From Harmothoe impar (Eukaryota > Annelida > Polychaeta > Phyllodocida > Polynoidae): a stretch of DNA of 64,000 bases. The position numbers and the translations under genes are program-made. Location: the NCBI GenBank assembly GCA_947462335.1, contig OX381705.1, positions 48,304,898-48,368,897 of the forward strand, written 5' to 3'. The notes beneath the pieces were generated by a model, which saw only the letters and a program-made list of their open reading frames with translations, searched no databases and had not been told where the DNA came from. Below, piece by piece: positions 58,865 through 64,000 of this stretch (position 1 is its first letter; each line of letters opens with the position of its first letter).

Positions 58865-60855
58865 CCTCTGATCGGCGATTTGAGAAGTGTCTCGTCCGCC
58901 ACTGCTGATATTGGAGATTTTAGTTGGCGGTAAAAGAGGGGTAGATTTTAAAAGAGTTGAGAGGCACAGGTATGTGAAAATAAGGCTATTTCCTGTGACT
59001 TTAAAATATCAGGTAGGCCAACATCTATGTTCATGTGTGTCTCCTTGAATATGGCACTTTCAACCCCCACCCCCCCACCCATTGCATTTAAGTCAATGTT
59101 TTATTGTTTCTTAGATTTCCAGTGTTAAGTGAATTTCCCTTTCTTCACTTCTCTTAACTGTGCCCCTCTCCTCCCTCTCCTCCCTCTACCCTCTCCCCCA
59201 TCCACCCTTCATCCCGTCCTCCCATCCTCCATCCTCACATCCCTCTCACCTATATGCCACACCCTCTGCATGTTTGAGAGACGATTTGCCCGTTTTCAAT
59301 GTAAAACCTGGCCCACACGTTGTCATAGAAAGATTTTCCCAATAACATTTTCAAATCCTAGATTCCCCACTAACACCTCTTCCATAGATTGACAAACTGA
59401 CAAACTTTCTCATCTAAAGCCCTCCCTCATTCTCTTCCTCCTGTCGGTGAATCCAACTGTGGTTTCCTCGCTGTGGATATGGAGATTGTGTGTCCCTATC
59501 ACAAACCGCCCTCAGCGATGGCTGAGGCAAGCCTTCCCCAAATGAAAAGGCACTTCTCTGCTTGGTTTTTGCTGCCATCTATGGGCACAAAGGCGTTGAG
59601 CCCCTGCCCAAAGAGACCTGTCTAAGAGGCTGAATGTATCCCACAGATATTCAATATTGACAAGCATCAGACGGGCTGAGATTGGCCGTATAGACAAACA
59701 CGTCGGGAGTCTATGATCCTTTCTACCCCACAAAGGGAACAGCCAGCTCTCTCCTCAGGCACGCAATTTCACTGCCTTTTACAGAAAAGCACCCACACTG
59801 GAGGGAAACAAGAAGAGGGGATGGTTTTTGTAATGCTGATGGATATCTGTGGATGGGAGTGATATTAGATGTTATTTCCTGTCGGCTGAGTTTGTTCAAA
59901 TAGGACTAAAATCATGGTGAGAGGGATTTTCACTGACTGGTGGAGGGCATACAAAAGGAGCTCTAGGGCTGAGAGGGGAGCTCATTATCATTTCTGTTAG
60001 CTTTGATGGTGTGTCTGCACTGTCCAAAGTGTGTTAGTCTCCTGCAGTCCACCCTATATAAGCCTCCACAGGTGTCCGACAGGTGTACATAGCCTCACCT
60101 GTGGAGGTGTGAGAGGATGGGGGTCACCCATCAGGGTACAACCCCCACCTAAGGTCCTCAGACATCCCACAGGGGAATCCTTGTTGGGAGCCTTCCATCA
60201 GGCTCTCCTACACTGGTCTCCTGGGCCCAGACAGAGTGAGCGATAATGCAGCAGTTGTAACGTTGCAGGGCGCACTTGTCGCGGCGACACCGGAAGTGCT
60301 AGTTGGTGAAGAGGACGCCAGGGGGCAGACTGCTGACCAGGCTCCCATTGTTAGGCCTGTTCTAAAAATAGCCACATGCCAATTAACGATGGAAGCCCAC
60401 CTAAGCATTTTACCTGCGGGAGGCAGCACAATGAAGTTGGATATAGACTGTGTATGAAGTGTGCTCTCGATGAAGGCTGTAACCAAAATACGGTTGCTCT
60501 GCATTAAAACAAAATTATGTATGAGTTATCTCATCATACTAGGAATTATGCATTCATACATGTACCTGCATGCATGGGAATGTATAAGCTTGCTTTCTTC
60601 AGTGGTTCTAGATGTCGCCATTGGAGTCAAAGTAAAATATACATGAATGAACAATACTGGGCTTATTGCCTCAATTAGGCTAATGCACTGCCAGCAGATG
60701 CTGACTTCTAATCCAAAGTATCTGAACCCTCTTCTCAGTGAGGCAACGTGTTTAAATTTCCTTCTTTTACTTTTTACAAATCGACACTGATTCATTGCAG
60801 TTGTGTGCGTCAACCCAGGCGTGTAGACCAGCTTCAGATGAAGGCTTCTCCTACA
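58865..60855. other. no gene seen; pyrimidine-rich tract
   Basis: C/T-rich tract at 59140-59265; the rest holds only short frames. Confidence 0.45.
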
Positions 60856-60861
60856 CGACTC

Positions 60862-60895
60862 AGCAGACGACATTTGTGTTGTAGCAGACGACATT
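60862..60895. repeat. direct repeat AGCAGACGACATT, two copies
   Basis: Exact 13-base copies at 60862-60874 and 60883-60895, 21 bases apart, inside a 156-codon minus-strand frame where they read MSSA twice. The core AGCAGACGAC also occurs at 46441 and, inverted, within the signal-peptide exon at 46663-46672. Confidence 0.8.
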
Positions 60896-60999
60896 CTGCC
60901 CCTTGATTCGCGCCCTCTGGTGAGAATGCAGGGAAGCGTAACCAAGGGTGCCCCCTGAGGTTGCTTTTTTATCAGCGCCTTGACATGAGTTGACATAGC

Positions 61000-61115
61000 G
61001 GCGGCCCAATTTCATGCGTTTAGAAGCAATTACACTTCCATGATTATTTTAGTACACTGAACCACCTGGTGCAGAACGGGCCACATAAAAGGAGTTTCAA
61101 AATGGCGGCTTTGGT
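61000..61115. promoter_or_regulatory. promoter candidate with YY1 site
   Basis: AAAATGGCGGC at 61099-61109 is a near-perfect YY1 site, the class found just inside transcription starts; a TATA-like ATAAAAG lies at 61085-61091 and a CCAAT box at 61006-61010 beside GCGGCGG. The ATG inside the YY1 site opens only 8 codons. A minus-strand gene starting near 60996 would share this region. Confidence 0.4.
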
Positions 61116-61119
61116 GACG

Positions 61120-63555
61120 GCGGAATAAGGGACGGCAAAGCCTATCCAACATCCTTTGTAAAATAAGAGTGTTCCTCTATACATTCTCCTGGAGATTCTC
61201 TCACTCTAACCGATTCTATTTGAGGTGGTATTCAGTGGCAATAATTATTGTTATTTAAATTATACCACAGCGGATAGTAGAATATGTAAACCTGTGCATC
61301 AATTTTGTCTCTCCTGTCGGCTCAGAGGCGTTAATATTGAATGTAACTATGAAACGGTGTGAAATAATACAATATACCTAATATTCAGTATATCATATTT
61401 TCGACGTGAGAGCTACCTTACATCGCTACAAATGCCAATCAGTAAAACATCATTTGGAGGCCCAGAAAGTCCTAGATAGACATTATAAATAGGGGATAAG
61501 TGAGGTAGGGAGAAGTAGAGGCAGGGGTAAACAGCCCTAGGCTGTAGCACCCATCTAGCACCCCACCCTCCTACATCCCCTACCCCGCCCCACCTGCAAC
61601 CCCTGCCGCCGACCCATCAACCACCGACAACTGTATCTGATCGTCGAGTCCCCAATTACGCTTATTATTATTAAAAGCAGATGGGGCTCCGGCGGCGGTC
61701 GACAAAAGGGTGGGAGTGGACGGGGTCTTTTTGTAGGGCTTCATTACGGGCCGACATCTCTGTCATTTCAGGGCGATAATTACGAAGGATACCCCTGTAG
61801 GACGCGTGGACCCAGGCAGGGTGCACCTTGTATACTCTGTTCAGGTTTAAGTTGACACAGGTGATATCTAATCATTGATTGCACAAAGGCTTCTATTGCC
61901 TAGTGTTAGCATACCAAGAAAGAGGACATCTCTAAGCTTCACTGTATTTGAGGGTTTTCTATGGAGCTATATAACGCATAAAAATCAGTTTTGATTTCAC
62001 CCCCAGTATAAATCATGTGTGAGACCCAACCTTTACTCTGGACAAAGAATAGAAACCCCAATTCTCAACAGTCCTTTAAATTACAATATAGATTTAGATC
62101 AATATAGCCCCAGTCTACTCTACACAGACTAGATTCAGATTAGACACTATCGGACAGGCAAAGGGGATGGGGAGAGAGATACCTATCATGTCATGGTCTT
62201 ATCTCTGATCATCTCCCAAACCAAACAGACTGATTAGCACACAACACAATACAGTTAAGGGCTGCAAAGAACCGCTACTCTAAATCTGATTTCAACCCCC
62301 TTACCGACTTGTCTATACCTTGCGGAGAGATAAAATTGATGTTTTTTGGTTGCCTAATGAGAGGTTGTTAAGGGTGGCGGTGAGGCAGTTCTGCCAGATA
62401 TACAGCTAGGAACATAAATCACACCACTCAGAGAGTATTCTATAAAGCAACTCGTGCCCTACTAAAGTCTGTGAAGTGAAGTGCTGGTTGCGAATTGTGA
62501 TCACCCATATAGGTATGCCAACACCATCATTATCTCACACAGTTTTCTTCTATGGTGGCAAAAAAGGAGATAATAGGCGAGATAAACAGACAAGATAAGG
62601 AAAACAGGCTGCAAACATCAATCCCACCACTTGTAGCTGTTCTACATACCTAAGTGAAGTCCCAGTCTAGGTGATGGTTTTTCTTTGTGGATTTTATCTC
62701 ATTTTGTATTTTTATCCCCTGCTAACATACCTGCATGGTATAATTTATACGCACGAAAGGCTCATCCACAATAAGTTGACTTATATATTATGTTGGATAC
62801 TATAGTATAGGCTACCAGTGTGAAGTAGAGACCTTCAGCTCATTATGTTGGATACTAGTATAGGCTGTCAAAGTCAAGTCCATTGGTCTACCATCATCTT
62901 ACTACCCCTATATCCTGGTCTAGCTGAAGCACACTGGTCTGTACCCACATACAGCCTCCATCAACACCCATACAACCTCCATACCTTCACCCCCTATGTA
63001 CTAACAGCAGACAGACAGGTATTTACACCTGGAGGCGGTGGATCAAAGCCCCTTACACCCCAGCCTTCCTCCAGGGTCACCACCTCCAGCGTGACCCATG
63101 AACTCTAACCCCTGACCTCCCTGGGCATGAAATCGACACCCAGACCTAGGAGAGGGTGAAGACAGAGCGGCAAGCGTGCCGACCACGGCGTCCGGTCTGA
63201 GTAGATGAAGATGAATCCATGTTGAAAACAAGAGTCATTGTGGCCTTCCTTCAAACTCCCGTGGCTTCCAACTGGCTTCCTAAGTGGCTTCAAGGCGATT
63301 GAGAAGGGAGGGCGGCAGCTGAGCCAAACCTAATGCTAGAAGGATTAGGCGACCTCGGGCGATCTGTTCTAGGCCCTGTGATTCATCAGTATTGTGTTTA
63401 AGGCTAGGAGTGGTTCTGAGCTCGTAGACAGAGTAGCTCAAGGGACTGGTGGCTGCTGACGGGGTCAGAGGATTGCTCCTGGAGACAGGTAGTATCTGCG
63501 CCGATAACAAGATGGAGGTGATTACGACTGTTCATGGTGGCAGTCTATGTGCCTG
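61120..63555. other. no gene supported
   Basis: The segment 61655-61800 is evenly composed with GATAATTACG and similar words, and could be a conserved non-coding element. TTATGTTGGATACTA is directly repeated at about 62787 and 62843. A CTGGAGG-containing open segment (62845-63108) is Pro/Thr-rich without splice support. Confidence 0.4.
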
Positions 63556-63559
63556 GAAC

Positions 63560-63720
63560 AAGTTTTGTTCTATTTTGCCTTCTGTCATCGTTGGCTCAAT
63601 CCTTTCCCCTTCATTCCACTTGGTCTACCTTCTAGATTCTACTTTCTGACCTCTTGTCTCCTTTCCGATCCCTCTCACAGATGCACGTTCTCCTTCCCTA
63701 CTGTCCCTATAACTACTAAC
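63560..63720 (+). repeat. pyrimidine-rich tract
   Basis: C/T-rich + strand ending in an acceptor-like CCGATCCCTCTCACAG (to 63680); the frame after it closes within 12 codons. The last 280 bases of the window show nothing further. Confidence 0.5.
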
Positions 63721-64000
63721 ACGATATATGGTTGTACCCATTCCTATGTATATATAATCGTGTTCTTATTGGAGTATCTTTCCCTCAGTGGGACAGTCCC
63801 ACGGTGTATATAAATAGGGACCTAGATTCACCCCTGCAGATACTTGCTACTGTGTATAATTACACACAAGTTCAACCATACCCTGGAGGAAGTGGAGCAC
63901 ACACAATCCAAGCTGGTACTGCCCCCTAGCTACCGTTTAATTAATCCCCCTTCATTAGACGTGGCCATTTACCTTCCTCCCCTAGAGGGCTATCTGGTTG

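Noticed and set aside
60526..60996. 156-codon minus-strand open frame, the longest in the window
   Set aside because: A frame this long is expected about once or more by chance in 64 kb of six frames; no splice sites, motifs or domain pattern support it.
1..64000. Prokaryotic genes, CRISPR array, integrated virus, rRNA or intact tRNA gene
   Set aside because: I found no long coding frames, no regularly spaced identical repeats, no retroviral or phage-type reading frames and no intact structural RNA.

Overview
This is 64 kb of eukaryotic, almost certainly invertebrate animal, nuclear DNA. It has no operons, no ribosome binding sites, no long open frames and no complete gene that I can name. 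Supporting signs are good GT-AG splice sites beside short open segments, CpG-rich promoter-like islands, animal promoter and enhancer motifs (NRF1, ETS, YY1, NF-Y, TCTCGCGAGA, RFX X-box, nuclear-receptor half-sites, CRE), small cut-and-paste transposon derivatives, a tRNA-derived SINE-like sequence, and many copies of the palindrome TACATGTA. A marine lophotrochozoan or non-vertebrate deuterostome is my guess; the sequence does not settle it. The longest frame (156 codons) is within what chance gives over six frames of this length, so open frames were not called as genes on length alone.

Layout. 1-1.1 kb: possible coding fragments. 1.5-2.7 kb: pyrimidine-rich tract, a hAT-like miniature element, an AT microsatellite. 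3.8-4.65 kb: enhancer-like block with an X-box, homeodomain-type sites and a dense cluster of nuclear-receptor half-sites including a perfect DR1. 5.6 kb: NRF1/ETS/E-box promoter candidate. 8.2-8.85 kb: TATA promoter candidate, a small basic exon candidate and a perfect 28-bp inverted repeat. 12.5-14.7 kb: two practically identical 0.8-kb pogo/Tigger-like elements in opposite orientation. 17.2-17.6 kb: another miniature element. 18-30 kb: mostly featureless, with a minisatellite and pyrimidine tracts. 29.8-30 kb: promoter candidate with a duplicated NF-Y unit. 33 kb: SINE-like sequence. 35-41.3 kb: triple CRE, a long hairpin, and a 22-bp-periodic array of nuclear-receptor half-sites.

43.2-58.9 kb (+ strand) is the best candidate gene territory. 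It has a CpG-rich island (43.2-43.65 kb), an exon encoding a clean signal peptide and ending at a consensus donor in phase 1 (46655-46754), a phase-compatible GC3-rich exon at 51404-51610, further coding-like segments to 52.25 kb, and a GC-extreme possible terminal exon at 58.76 kb whose stop codon overlaps AATAAA. Whether these form one secreted-protein gene is inference; I recognise no family. A second strong promoter candidate lies at 54.87-55.0 kb and another at 61.0-61.1 kb.

At the whole-window scale three short words are far above chance by manual count: GAGCTGCTC/GAGCAGCTC (16 exact copies, about 0.5 expected, often paired), CTGGAGG/CCTCCAG, and TACATGTA. Perfect or near-perfect RFX X-boxes (6) and poly(C)/poly(G) runs of 10-22 bases are also unexpectedly frequent.
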